Assembly (NCBI RefSeq): GCF_021869765.1
Contig: NZ_CP084580.1
Span: forward strand, 558,001-622,000
Length of the DNA stretch: 64,000 bases
DNA from: Chryseobacterium sp. MEBOG06
Lineage (GTDB): Bacteria > Bacteroidota > Bacteroidia > Flavobacteriales > Weeksellaceae
Reading direction: 5' to 3'
A program made the translations under genes and the position numbers. This document shows positions 17,002 to 25,138 of the stretch, piece after piece. A model generated the notes under the pieces. The model was not told the DNA's origin. It did not search any database and was given only the letters and a program-made list of their open reading frames with translations. How positions within the stretch are numbered: position 1 is the stretch's first letter; every line of letters starts with the position of its first letter.

Positions 17002-17769
17002 ATGAACGAAAGCTGGATGAAACAATGGGAGGAAGTGAAAAATATTATGGTTTGTCCTACAGACCTGGAAACCTATTTTACTTCTGATGAAATTCTGGGA
17101 AAGAAATTAGAGACTATGGAAATCGGAGAAGTTTCTCTTCCTTCCGGTAAAATAGTAGTAAGAGATCCGCTGGTGGCTCTCAATGCCAATCAATCACCTT
17201 ACTTTATTCAGGCTCCGAAAGGAAATTTCCCTGTAACGGTTGCGGTGGTAAAATCTGAAGATTGGGGAGACCGATATGCTGTTGTAAAAGTTGAATTTAC
17301 CAAGGAAAAACCTGTGGTGTACAGAGAAGCCTTAGTAGGAATTGAAGACTTAGAAGACGTAGCCGAAGACGATTATTTTGGTTTCGGGGTGGATGCCGGT
17401 TTAGGTTGTATTACAGATAAGGAAGTGTTGCCTTTTGTAGATCAATTTGTAGATGAAATAAATGTCGATAATATGTATGACGATTATTTCGCCGACCTTT
17501 TTGCACAAAGTTATAAAGCTAACCCTAACAATCAGAGAGAAGCAGGAGATTGGATCAATTGGACGATTCCTGGTACTGATTATCAGATTCCTATGTTTGC
17601 AAGTGGTTTTGGTGATGGTACTTATCCAGTTTACTTTGCTTATGATGCACAAGAAAAAATATGTGGTCTTTATATTCAATTTATTGATATTGAATTAGCA
17701 CTATCAGAAGATGATGACGACGAAGATGAGGTTTCTGATCAGCCGGATAACTTCGTCTTTTTAAAATAA
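17002..17769 (+). CDS. DUF4241 domain protein
   Basis: A 255-residue cytoplasmic, acidic protein. The order GEVSLPSGKIVVRDPLVAL, then FPVTVAVV, GFGVDAGLGCITD and WINWTIPGTDYQIPMFASG, and finally FGDGTYPVYFAYD matches the DUF4241 family as I recall it. Members often appear among polymorphic-toxin immunity genes, but no biochemical role is established to my knowledge. It ends 8 bases before the glycosylase gene, so the two are probably translated from one mRNA. The C-terminus is an Asp/Glu-rich tail. Confidence 0.8.
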   Translation: MNESWMKQWEEVKNIMVCPTDLETYFTSDEILGKKLETMEIGEVSLPSGKIVVRDPLVALNANQSPYFIQAPKGNFPVTVAVVKSEDWGDRYAVVKVEFTKEKPVVYREALVGIEDLEDVAEDDYFGFGVDAGLGCITDKEVLPFVDQFVDEINVDNMYDDYFADLFAQSYKANPNNQREAGDWINWTIPGTDYQIPMFASGFGDGTYPVYFAYDAQEKICGLYIQFIDIELALSEDDDDEDEVSDQPDNFVFLK

Positions 17770-17777
17770 TTTTTTCA

Positions 17778-18452
17778 ATGAATAAAACCGTCATTGAGTT
17801 CAATGAAAACCTTAGCTATACCGGAGAACTTCCTGAAGGCTTTGAAGTTCTGAACCCTTATCTGGATAATCCGGAAACAATGGAAGTGATGCAAAAGTTT
17901 TATCATAAATATTATAATGATTCCTGCAAAAGAAGATTTATAATAGGTATCAATCCCAGCCGCCATGGAGCAGGGGTTACAGGAGTGCCATTCACCGATA
18001 CGAAACGGCTTGAAAGCATTTGTGGAATAAAAATGAAATCTGCTTACACCCACGAAGTTTCTTCAGTTTTTATGTATGATATGATTGAAGACTATGGCGG
18101 AGCAGATCTTTTTTACAAGGATATTTATATCAATTCTCCATTTCCGCTGGCTATCGTTAGAAAAACAAAAAATGGATGGGTCAATGCCAATTACTACGAT
18201 GATAAATTACTTTTTGAGGCGGTCAAAGACTTTATGATTCAATCTCTGAAGAAGCATATCAGCCTAAATCTGGATACCTCGGAAGTTTTTGTTCTAGGTA
18301 AAAAGAATGCAGAATTTATTTCAAAATTAAATAAAGAAGCCCAACTCTTTGATGCCATGACCGTTCTGGAGCATCCCCGATATATTCAGCAATATAAGAC
18401 CAAAGAAAAGCAACTGTATATAGACAAATATATTTTGGCTCTGAAAAAATAA
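17778..18452 (+). CDS. SMUG2-like uracil-DNA glycosylase
   Basis: A 224-residue protein with the motif GINPSRHGAGVTGVPFTD at about residues 57-74. This is the water-activating/uracil-binding loop of the SMUG2 (DUF4918) branch of uracil-DNA glycosylases, described from Bacteroidota. Later segments include SSVFMYDMIEDYGG, YINSPFPLAI and LGKKNAEFISKLN. The C-terminal VLEHPRYIQQYK carries the histidine of the leucine-loop region. It would excise uracil or related lesions from DNA. It forms a tight unit with DUF4241 upstream and the helicase 49 bases downstream. Confidence 0.82.
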   Translation: MNKTVIEFNENLSYTGELPEGFEVLNPYLDNPETMEVMQKFYHKYYNDSCKRRFIIGINPSRHGAGVTGVPFTDTKRLESICGIKMKSAYTHEVSSVFMYDMIEDYGGADLFYKDIYINSPFPLAIVRKTKNGWVNANYYDDKLLFEAVKDFMIQSLKKHISLNLDTSEVFVLGKKNAEFISKLNKEAQLFDAMTVLEHPRYIQQYKTKEKQLYIDKYILALKK

Positions 18453-18501
18453 AATAACCTCTTCTATTATTAATCATCAGGTTTTTTATTAAATTGAGCT
18501 T

Positions 18502-21183
18502 ATGAATGTTTTTCCCGAAAACACTACTTTCAAATACAGCTGGCGGACCTATCAGAAGAAATTTCTGGATAATCTTAATGAATATCTTGTCGATAATCAT
18601 CTGCATGTTTCAGCCCCTCCAGGCTCCGGGAAAACAGTTCTGGGATTGGAAATGATGCTGAGACTCGGTAAACCCACTCTAATTGTTACCCCAACATTGG
18701 CAATTAAAAATCAATGGATTCAAAGGTTTTGCGAACTTTTTCTAAACACAGAAGCCGTTCCGGACTGGATTTCTTCCGATATTAGAAAACCAGGAATCAT
18801 TACAGTTACAACCTATCAGGGTATTCATTCTGCTTCTCATGCAGACGAAGAAGAAAGCACAGAAGGGAAATCTTCTAAAATTCCGTTTTCTGAAATTATA
18901 AAAAAATTACAGAAACAAAAGTTAGGAACTCTTATCCTCGACGAGGCCCATCATTTGAAAAATGCCTGGTGGAGAAGCTTAATGGAATTGAAAAATATAA
19001 TCAATCCTACCGTTGTAGCACTTACAGCAACACCACCTTTTGATGTTTCCGGAGCAGAATGGCAAAAATATATTCAGCTGAACGGTCCTATTGATGCTGA
19101 AATATCCGTTCCTGAACTGATGATGGAAGGAGATCTCTGTCCTCATCAGGATTTAGTTTACTTTACCTTGCCATCGCAGGAAGAACAGAAAAAAATTGAA
19201 TATTACCATAGTCAGGCATCTGAATTTTTTGAAGAAATAAAAAATGATAATCAACTTCTAAGTGCTATCGGGCAGCATCAGACTTACCTGAATCCCATGG
19301 AACATTTAGACTGGATCTATGAAAATATGTCTTCATATACCTCAGGATTGGTTTATCTTAATTTCAGAGGAAAGGAGATTCCGGATATTCATTTCAAAAT
19401 CATTGGAGACGAGCAAAAATATATCCCTGAATTTGATTTCTTCTGGATGGAAGAACTCCTTGACTTTTATCTGCTGGTAGATGAAGTTAACTTTAAAGAT
19501 TATGAAGAGCATCGTACAGATCTTGGTAATAGATTAAAAAGACAAGGCTTTCTTGAACAGAAAACGGTTAGTTTTTTTAACAGTAAAAGTCTAAATCAGA
19601 TTCTGAATTCCAGCATTGGTAAACTTCAGGGAATAAAAGAAATTGCAGATTTTGAGTTTTCAGTTCTCAAAGAAGAGCTCAGAATGGTGATACTTACCGA
19701 TTTTATAAAAAAAGAATACCTGGACAATGAAACACAGAATAATCTTACTCTTGATAAAATAGGAGCTGTACCCATTTTTGAAAAACTAAGAAGAGAAAAC
19801 TCTCAAAATAAAAAAATTGGCGTTCTTACAGGAAGTGTGGTTATTATTCCTGCCAGTACAAAAGAAGTTTTTGATCAGTTTTGTGCCAGGCAAAACATAC
19901 ATGAAATATCCTTTACTTCTCTCGTTTATGATCAGGATTACCTTATCATCAGTCTTTCGGAACAGATAAAACATACTATCGTACATATCATCACCGAAAT
20001 TTTCCAAAGTGGGGGAATTCAGATATTGATTGGAACGAAATCTTTGCTGGGGGAAGGTTGGGATGCTCCAAAAATGAATGCGCTGATCCTTGCCAGTTTT
20101 GTAAGTTCTTTTGTTCTTTCCAACCAGATGAGAGGAAGAGTGATCAGAACAGATAAAGATAATATTCATAAAACAGGCAATATATGGCATCTCGTATGTT
20201 TTGATTCCCAGGATGTGGATGGAGGTCAGGATCTGAATATGATGAAAAGAAGATTCAAAACTTTTGTCGGGATTTCCAATAGAGACAATCCTACCATTGA
20301 GAATAACTTCGAAAGATTGAATATCAAAATCATAGAGAATAATGATAGAGTTCCGGAAATAAATCGAGCCTCTTTCATTCTGGCAAAAGATAGAAATTAT
20401 CTTATTAAAAGATGGAAGACCGCCTTGAATAAGGGAAATGTCTTAGTAGAGGAAATAAAAGTTCCGGTAGAGAATATGGCTGCAATGAATGGGATGAGAA
20501 TAGATTATCTGGGGAAGATGACAGGGAATTTTGCCAAAGTGATCGTAGCTTCTGTCATTTTATTTTGGCAGGATGTTTTATTAGGCCTGCTAAGAAACAT
20601 ACAGTCCATCAGTTCTATTAAAAACTTTTCTCTCTTTGCCTCGCTGTTTGGAGCCGCGGGCTTTTTGGTGTACGGTGGAAAACTCTACCGATCCGTAAAA
20701 CAATACCTCAGATGTAAAGATTCTGCTAAGCAGATTGATTCATTAGCAGAAGTTGTTTTATCCTGTTTAATTGATGAAAAAATCATTCGTACATCCACTG
20801 AAAAATTAAAAATTGTAAGCTCCTCCGATAAAACCAAAAGTGCATTTTGCTATTTGGAAGGAGGCAGCCAGTATGAAAACTCCCAGTTTATTCAGACCTT
20901 ACAGGAATTAGTTTCTCAAATAGACAATCCCAGATATTTACTCAGGCAGAAGCGGAAATTTTTCTTCTGGAAGAAAGAAGTCTATTATCCCGTACCTGAG
21001 ATCTTTGCGAAAAATAAAAAAAGTGCTGAATTCTTTAAAAAATCCTGGGATAAAATAATAGGAAAATCTGATTTGCTTTTTACAAGAACGGTTGATGGGC
21101 GCAAAATTTTACTCGCACTCCGATTCCAGGCTATATTAAAGAGAAACGGACGAATAGAACATCTCCACAAATGGACCCGGTAA
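18502..21183 (+). CDS. SF2 DEAD/DEAH-type helicase with C-terminal hydrophobic segments
   Basis: An 893-residue ATPase. Motif I is APPGSGKTVLG at about residues 37-47, motif II is LDEAHH near 147, and TATPP (motif III) is near 175. In the second RecA domain, LLGEGWDAPKMNALI and the arginine-finger motif QMRGRVIRT are near 520-550. It belongs to the restriction-helicase/UvrB-like SF2 group. Unusually, hydrophobic stretches near 676-697 (VIVASVILFWQDVLLGLL) and 708-724 (SLFASLFGAAGFLVYGG) look like a membrane hairpin, followed by a basic cytoplasmic-like tail. The gene is the last of a run with DUF4241 and a uracil glycosylase. It may act in DNA repair or defence; neither is shown. Confidence 0.85.
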   Translation: MNVFPENTTFKYSWRTYQKKFLDNLNEYLVDNHLHVSAPPGSGKTVLGLEMMLRLGKPTLIVTPTLAIKNQWIQRFCELFLNTEAVPDWISSDIRKPGIITVTTYQGIHSASHADEEESTEGKSSKIPFSEIIKKLQKQKLGTLILDEAHHLKNAWWRSLMELKNIINPTVVALTATPPFDVSGAEWQKYIQLNGPIDAEISVPELMMEGDLCPHQDLVYFTLPSQEEQKKIEYYHSQASEFFEEIKNDNQLLSAIGQHQTYLNPMEHLDWIYENMSSYTSGLVYLNFRGKEIPDIHFKIIGDEQKYIPEFDFFWMEELLDFYLLVDEVNFKDYEEHRTDLGNRLKRQGFLEQKTVSFFNSKSLNQILNSSIGKLQGIKEIADFEFSVLKEELRMVILTDFIKKEYLDNETQNNLTLDKIGAVPIFEKLRRENSQNKKIGVLTGSVVIIPASTKEVFDQFCARQNIHEISFTSLVYDQDYLIISLSEQIKHTIVHIITEIFQSGGIQILIGTKSLLGEGWDAPKMNALILASFVSSFVLSNQMRGRVIRTDKDNIHKTGNIWHLVCFDSQDVDGGQDLNMMKRRFKTFVGISNRDNPTIENNFERLNIKIIENNDRVPEINRASFILAKDRNYLIKRWKTALNKGNVLVEEIKVPVENMAAMNGMRIDYLGKMTGNFAKVIVASVILFWQDVLLGLLRNIQSISSIKNFSLFASLFGAAGFLVYGGKLYRSVKQYLRCKDSAKQIDSLAEVVLSCLIDEKIIRTSTEKLKIVSSSDKTKSAFCYLEGGSQYENSQFIQTLQELVSQIDNPRYLLRQKRKFFFWKKEVYYPVPEIFAKNKKSAEFFKKSWDKIIGKSDLLFTRTVDGRKILLALRFQAILKRNGRIEHLHKWTR

Positions 21184-21190
21184 AAGAACA

Positions 21191-21218
21191 AAATCCCTTC
21201 GCAAGAAGGGATTTGTCA
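21191..21218 (+). terminator. Terminator after the helicase gene
   Basis: AAATCCCTTC at 21191-21200 and GAAGGGATTT at 21205-21214 form a perfect 10-bp stem with a GCAA tetraloop, followed by a weak T tract (GTCATTT). It lies 8 bases after the stop codon. Confidence 0.75.
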
Positions 21219-21268
21219 TTTATGAATTAAAGTCTTTAAAGGGGAACAAAGTCGGCTGTTTTCTGATC

Positions 21269-22090
21269 TTAGTTTTTAATAACTTTAGTCGATTCACTAC
21301 CTGTTTTGAGATAATAGACTCCTTTTGGCAGCTCTGAAATATTAATTTCGTTAATACCTTTCTGCGTTTCAATACTTTTCAGCAGTTTACCTTCCGGGCT
21401 ATACACTTCCGTGGTGGAGCCTTTTTCTGTTTTGATGGTAAGAGGCCCATTAGTAGGATTAGGATAAATACTGAATTGTTTCTGAGCAGTTTTCGCTTCA
21501 GAAGTTCCTAGTACCATATTACTATCCTTTACCCATGTGAAAGCATCTAGTCCTAAATAATAATAATTCCCCCCAAGGGTTAATTGCAGCTCATCAATAA
21601 TGATGTTCGAGTAATTTTGCCCGTTCAGGTTAGTCAGATCAATCAGAGTATATCCATTGGTAGCCCCTAAAGTGGTAGAAAAACCTGTTGTTTTTGTTTG
21701 CGTGAATTTTGTAATTCCACTCAGTTTTCCTGTTATAGTAAGGGTTCCTGTTACAGCAGGGTTTGAAAACTTATTGGCTACATACACCCAAAAACGGTTT
21801 ACTTTATACAAATTAGAAGTCGTCTTTATACTGAAAGAAGCATTATCCTGACCCACACTTGCGGAATTGTCTATGTACCTGTTATCATTGCCTGTACCAC
21901 TCCATCCGGTATTAGGAAATATTCCTATCACAAAATTTGTAGTATGTGAAATGATATTAAAGGTTACTCCATTGTCAGTAAAGTTAGTGCTTCCTTGAGA
22001 TTCCGTTTCAAAAGTCTCCGTACTGGTCTGCCCAAATGAAAAAATTGAAATGAGCAGACTACAGATTATTAAAAAAGTAGTGCTTTTCAT
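21269..22090 (-). CDS. T9SS-exported protein with type A sorting domain
   Basis: From the ATG at 22090 the product is 273 residues: a signal peptide (KSTTFLIICSLLISIFSFGQ), a beta-rich domain with several NG and TG motifs, and a C-terminal sorting domain (FSIYPNPTNGPLTIKTE, then LPKGVYYLKTG and a final KVIKN). The last part directs outer-membrane export by the Por/type IX system and anchoring or release at the cell surface. The middle domain (GSTNFTDNGVTFN, NRYIDNSASVGQDNASF) resembles lectin- or carbohydrate-binding-like folds, without a definite family call. It lies 37 bases after a tail-collar gene on the same strand. Confidence 0.85.
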   Translation of the reverse strand: MKSTTFLIICSLLISIFSFGQTSTETFETESQGSTNFTDNGVTFNIISHTTNFVIGIFPNTGWSGTGNDNRYIDNSASVGQDNASFSIKTTSNLYKVNRFWVYVANKFSNPAVTGTLTITGKLSGITKFTQTKTTGFSTTLGATNGYTLIDLTNLNGQNYSNIIIDELQLTLGGNYYYLGLDAFTWVKDSNMVLGTSEAKTAQKQFSIYPNPTNGPLTIKTEKGSTTEVYSPEGKLLKSIETQKGINEINISELPKGVYYLKTGSESTKVIKN

Positions 22091-22127
22091 AATTGTTGTT
22101 TTAAATATTAGGTTACTATATATAATA

Positions 22128-22676
22128 TTAACTTCTTGGAGGGTAAATACCTTCAACACAGATAATATAGTTCAAGCCAAGATATGGAGGCATGTTGTTC
22201 ACTGGAAGATTTTGTCCTACAAATGCTACAGATTTTGAATTGATCACCGTATCTGGATCATCATCTACGAAACTTGGTACAGGATCAAAAAGTCTTCCGT
22301 TTGGAATTCCTGAAATCGCAAAAGTTGAAGCTGCAGTAGGCGTTGCAACATTGGCATTTTGATTTTTGACTTTCAGTTGAAATCCGGCTCCTACACTTGG
22401 AAGATTTGAAGCTAAAAGGGTAGTTTGAGTAGTCCCTGCTGCTACTCCCAGAGGGTAATTCTCACTAGAACTTACGCTTCCTGCTCCTATTGCCATTCTT
22501 CCTTTAAGATTAGGAAGGGCAAATGTATCTATACCGTTTCCACCATAAGTAGTTCCTAAAATTGAAAATAAAGCTGAATTGCTTGAAATTCTTAATAAGC
22601 TTCCGTCGCAGAACAACCATCCTCTTGGAGCAAAATTTCCTGCAAATAATTTAACAATTCCAATGTACTCGTCCAT
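22128..22676 (-). CDS. Tail-collar (microcystin-dependent protein) family protein
   Basis: A 182-residue protein from the ATG at 22676. The N-terminus EYIGIVKLFAGNFAPRGW followed by LFCDG, with LPNLKGRMAIGAG about 50 residues later, is the phage tail-collar pattern, also seen in the MdpB-like proteins. The end, MPPYLGLNYIICVEGIYP, is also characteristic. In flavobacteria these occur outside prophages as single genes, often near secreted proteins. No other phage structural gene is present here. It is probably co-transcribed with the T9SS cargo downstream. Function unknown. Confidence 0.85.
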   Translation of the reverse strand: MDEYIGIVKLFAGNFAPRGWLFCDGSLLRISSNSALFSILGTTYGGNGIDTFALPNLKGRMAIGAGSVSSSENYPLGVAAGTTQTTLLASNLPSVGAGFQLKVKNQNANVATPTAASTFAISGIPNGRLFDPVPSFVDDDPDTVINSKSVAFVGQNLPVNNMPPYLGLNYIICVEGIYPPRS

Positions 22677-22905
22677 AGTAAAATAGTTTTTTAGTTGAAA
22701 TTTCCCTACTCTGTTTTCCGGCTTTTCGGATACCGCCTTTATTGTTTTGATTTGGTAAGCCAAAGGAACAATTAATACCAAAGCGACAGTAGCGTAGAAA
22801 ATACCAAATTAAAGACTGCGTATTTCTACGTAATAAAGATGAAAAAGAAGTTGTTTAAAGAGGTATTTTTTAATCTTTAAGTTTCTCTGAACGAGCTGTA
22901 TTTCG

Positions 22906-22913
22906 TAATTTTG
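22906..22913 (+). promoter_or_regulatory. Promoter -7 box for the enoyl-CoA hydratase gene
   Basis: TAATTTTG fits TAnnTTTG exactly and lies 22 bases before the ATG at 22936. The -33 region is poor (TTT near 22882). Confidence 0.45.
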
Positions 22914-22935
22914 TAAGAATCCAATAAAAATTAAA

Positions 22936-23700
22936 ATGAGCGAATTTGTAGCATCAGAAATTAAAAATAATATTGCCGAAATCACATTCGGAACCCCTAA
23001 AAGTAATTCTCTTCCGGGAGTCATTTTAGAAAAGCTGGCTCAGACTATTCTTGAAGAAGGAGCAAAAGGTGAGGTAAAGGCCATTCTGGTAAAAAGTGAA
23101 GGTGAAAAAGCATTCTGTGCGGGAGCTAGTTTTGACGAGCTTTTAGCGATTGATGAACTGCAGGCTTCCACTCAGTTTTTCGGAGGTTTTGCCAAAGTCT
23201 TAAACGCAATGAGAAACTGTGGAAAGATTGTAGTAGTAAGAGTTCAGGGAAAAACAACAGGTGGGGGAGTAGGAATTGCGTGTGGAGCTGATTATTGCTT
23301 TGCCACTAAAGATTCAGCTTTGGCGCTTACGGAAATTAATCTGGGAATAGGACCTTTTGTAATTGGCCCTTACGTTGAAAGAAAAATTGGAAAATCACAG
23401 TTTTCTGCAATGGCTATAGATGCTGATTTCAGATCAGCAGAATGGGCTGAACAGCATAATGTTTACCATTCCGTTTCAGACAATATTCAGGAAATGGATG
23501 AGAAACTGGAGAAATTCTTACAGACATTGGCGTCAAGAAGCAGTGATGCATTAGCGTTAATCAAAAAAGTATCATGGGAGGGTACCGATCACTTTAATGA
23601 ACTGATGCCCGCCAGAATTCATATGAGTGCAAGCCTTATTCTGAAAGATTCAGCTAAGAAAAATATAGAATCTATCAAAGAAAGACTGAGAGCGAAGTAA
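22936..23700 (+). CDS. Enoyl-CoA hydratase/isomerase family protein
   Basis: Crotonase-fold protein of 254 residues. Oxyanion-hole segments are EKAFCAGASFDELLAI and GKTTGGGVGIACGADYCFA. In the catalytic stretch, ALTEINLGIGPFVIGPYV keeps the first glutamate. The position of the second glutamate of classical hydratases (LAMEM in rat mitochondrial hydratase) is occupied by Ala in FSAMAIDAD. This points to an isomerase- or methylglutaconyl-type activity rather than standard hydration. The paa operon here has no separate paaF, so this paralogue 7.8 kb away could supply that step, but its single catalytic Glu makes this uncertain. It is monocistronic with its own promoter and terminator. Confidence 0.87.
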   Translation: MSEFVASEIKNNIAEITFGTPKSNSLPGVILEKLAQTILEEGAKGEVKAILVKSEGEKAFCAGASFDELLAIDELQASTQFFGGFAKVLNAMRNCGKIVVVRVQGKTTGGGVGIACGADYCFATKDSALALTEINLGIGPFVIGPYVERKIGKSQFSAMAIDADFRSAEWAEQHNVYHSVSDNIQEMDEKLEKFLQTLASRSSDALALIKKVSWEGTDHFNELMPARIHMSASLILKDSAKKNIESIKERLRAK

Positions 23701-23724
23701 CTTTTCGGTTTAATAAAAATAGGG

Positions 23725-23752
23725 AGCCGTTGATTCATTCAGCGGCTTTTTT
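23725..23752 (+). terminator. Terminator after the enoyl-CoA hydratase gene
   Basis: AGCCGTTGA at 23725-23733 pairs with TCAGCGGCT at 23739-23747 (one G-T pair), followed by a run of T. Confidence 0.85.
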
Positions 23753-23871
23753 ACTGATGAAAATGAAGCCCTTTTGCTGTGAATCAGATGTAGATACTCA
23801 CTATTATCCGTTGATTGCATTTAAAATGAGATATTTTAAAAAAAATATTTTGCAGATTCATAAAAATTAAT

Positions 23872-23890
23872 AACTTTGTAATTCAAAGTT
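23872..23890. promoter_or_regulatory. Palindromic operator on the promoter of the 23897 gene
   Basis: AACTTTGTAATTCAAAGTT is a perfect inverted repeat with 7-base arms and a TAATT centre. Its left arm is part of the TAACTTTG -7 box (23871-23878), with TTTTG at 23848-23852 as the -33 box 18 bases upstream. A protein bound here would block transcription. The same 22-base block, including the following CTTT, recurs at 25101-25122 upstream of the phosphoesterase gene. The natural candidate regulator is the winged-helix protein encoded between the two sites. Confidence 0.65.
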
Positions 23891-23896
23891 CTTTTT

Positions 23897-24514
23897 ATGG
23901 ATTCAAAAAACTATCACGAAGACTTATCTCATATCCGTTCCATGATGGAACGTTCTTCAAGGTTTATTTCATTGAGTGGGCTATCAGGTGTTTGTGCAGG
24001 ATTAGCTGCAATTATTGGCGCTGTATATGTATACTTCGTTTTTCAAAGAGAAGGGATCAGCTATTTTGATGGCGACAGAAATATTCTTGGTCCGGCTTTA
24101 GTGAAAGAACTGGTCCTGATTGGGGCAATCATTTTGGTTGTTGCAGTTCTCAGCGGATATATTTTCACTGCCAATAAAAGCAAAAAGAAAGGTTTGAAGA
24201 TATGGGATGCAACCACTAAACGACTTTTGGTTACCTTTGCAGTGCCTTTGGTGGCAGGAGGGTTCTTTTGCCTGGGACTTCTTTATCACCATCTATTTGT
24301 ATTCATACCATCAGCCACACTTATTTTCTATGGATTGGCATTAGTGAGTGCGGAGCGGTATACGTTACCAGATGTAAAATACCTGGGATACTTAGAGATT
24401 ATTTTAGGACTGTTTTCTTTATTCTTTTTGGGTTGGGGATTAGTTTTCTGGGCCGTTGGTTTTGGGGTTCTGCATATCGTCTATGGATTGATTATGCATA
24501 AGAAATATCAATAA
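23897..24514 (+). CDS. Conserved inner-membrane protein, six predicted TM segments
   Basis: A 205-residue protein. It has a short soluble N-terminus (SKNYHEDLSHIRSMMERSSRF), then hydrophobic segments near residues 28-50, 73-93, 110-132, 136-152 and 164-195. It is a recurring partner of a small winged-helix regulator in Bacteroidota genomes, which is how it is arranged here (regulator 273 bases downstream). No catalytic motif is visible. The start is only about 12 bases after the predicted transcription start, so the leader is very short. Confidence 0.75.
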   Translation: MDSKNYHEDLSHIRSMMERSSRFISLSGLSGVCAGLAAIIGAVYVYFVFQREGISYFDGDRNILGPALVKELVLIGAIILVVAVLSGYIFTANKSKKKGLKIWDATTKRLLVTFAVPLVAGGFFCLGLLYHHLFVFIPSATLIFYGLALVSAERYTLPDVKYLGYLEIILGLFSLFFLGWGLVFWAVGFGVLHIVYGLIMHKKYQ

Positions 24515-24787
24515 TAGGAATAAACTTTGTAATGCTTATCCATTTGTACGATTGCTGTCTTTCATTATCAGCGGAAGAGCAACTTATATATAGAAACAAA
24601 TTTTGTTTTTTTGGATTTTAGAAAAACATTTCAGATAGTATAAATAAAGATTCCGGAAAAGAAGACAAGATTTTTAATTCTTATTTTTGCACCTCTTTTT
24701 CAGATGAGGAAAAGGAGTGACAGAGTAAGAAAATTTTAGAGACCATTATTGAGTGACGGGTTTCAGAATAAATAAGATAAAATTAAA

Positions 24788-25078
24788 ATGATCAAAATCA
24801 GCCAACTTAATAAAGAATTCGAAAGCCGTGTAAGACTGGGTATTATGTCCGTTCTGATGGTCAACGACTGGGTTGATTTTTCTGAAATGAAAACATTGCT
24901 GGAAATTACGGACGGTAATCTTGCAAGTCATAGTAATGCATTGGAAAAAGTAGGTTATATTGAGGTGAAAAAAGAATTTGTAGGGAAGAAGCCAAGAACA
25001 TCTTACCGTGTTACCCAGAGCGGTAGACAGGCTTTTACAGATCATCTGGATGCTCTTGAAAAATTATTGGGCCGGTAG
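24788..25078 (+). CDS. Winged-helix transcriptional regulator
   Basis: A 96-residue DNA-binding protein. Residues 10-75 fit a MarR/PadR-like winged helix (SRVRLGIMSVLMVNDWVDFS, ITDGNLASHSNALEKVGYIE as recognition helix, then the basic wing KKEFVGKKPRTSYRVTQSGR). Homologues of this short family are stand-alone regulators of small membrane-protein operons in flavobacteria. It most likely binds the AACTTTG...CAAAGTT palindromes at 23872 and 25101, one on each side of its gene; this is inference. No such palindrome is seen in its own upstream gap (24515-24787). Confidence 0.85.
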   Translation: MIKISQLNKEFESRVRLGIMSVLMVNDWVDFSEMKTLLEITDGNLASHSNALEKVGYIEVKKEFVGKKPRTSYRVTQSGRQAFTDHLDALEKLLGR

Positions 25079-25100
25079 TCCTATATTTTTTTGAAATTTT

Positions 25101-25118
25101 ACTTTGTAATTCAAAGTT
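25101..25118. promoter_or_regulatory. Second copy of the palindromic operator
   Basis: ACTTTGTAATTCAAAGT at 25101-25117 is identical to the core of the site at 23872-23890, and identity continues through TCTTT. It overlaps a TTACTTTG -7-like box and lies 22 bases before the phosphoesterase start. It would let the winged-helix regulator control the 25139-28192 gene cluster. Confidence 0.6.
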
Positions 25119-25138
25119 CTTTGTTTTAAAATAAAAAT

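Noticed and set aside
22128..22676. Tail-collar gene as part of a prophage or contractile injection system
   Set aside because: No sheath, tube, baseplate, capsid or integrase genes are nearby; single tail-collar genes are common in flavobacteria.
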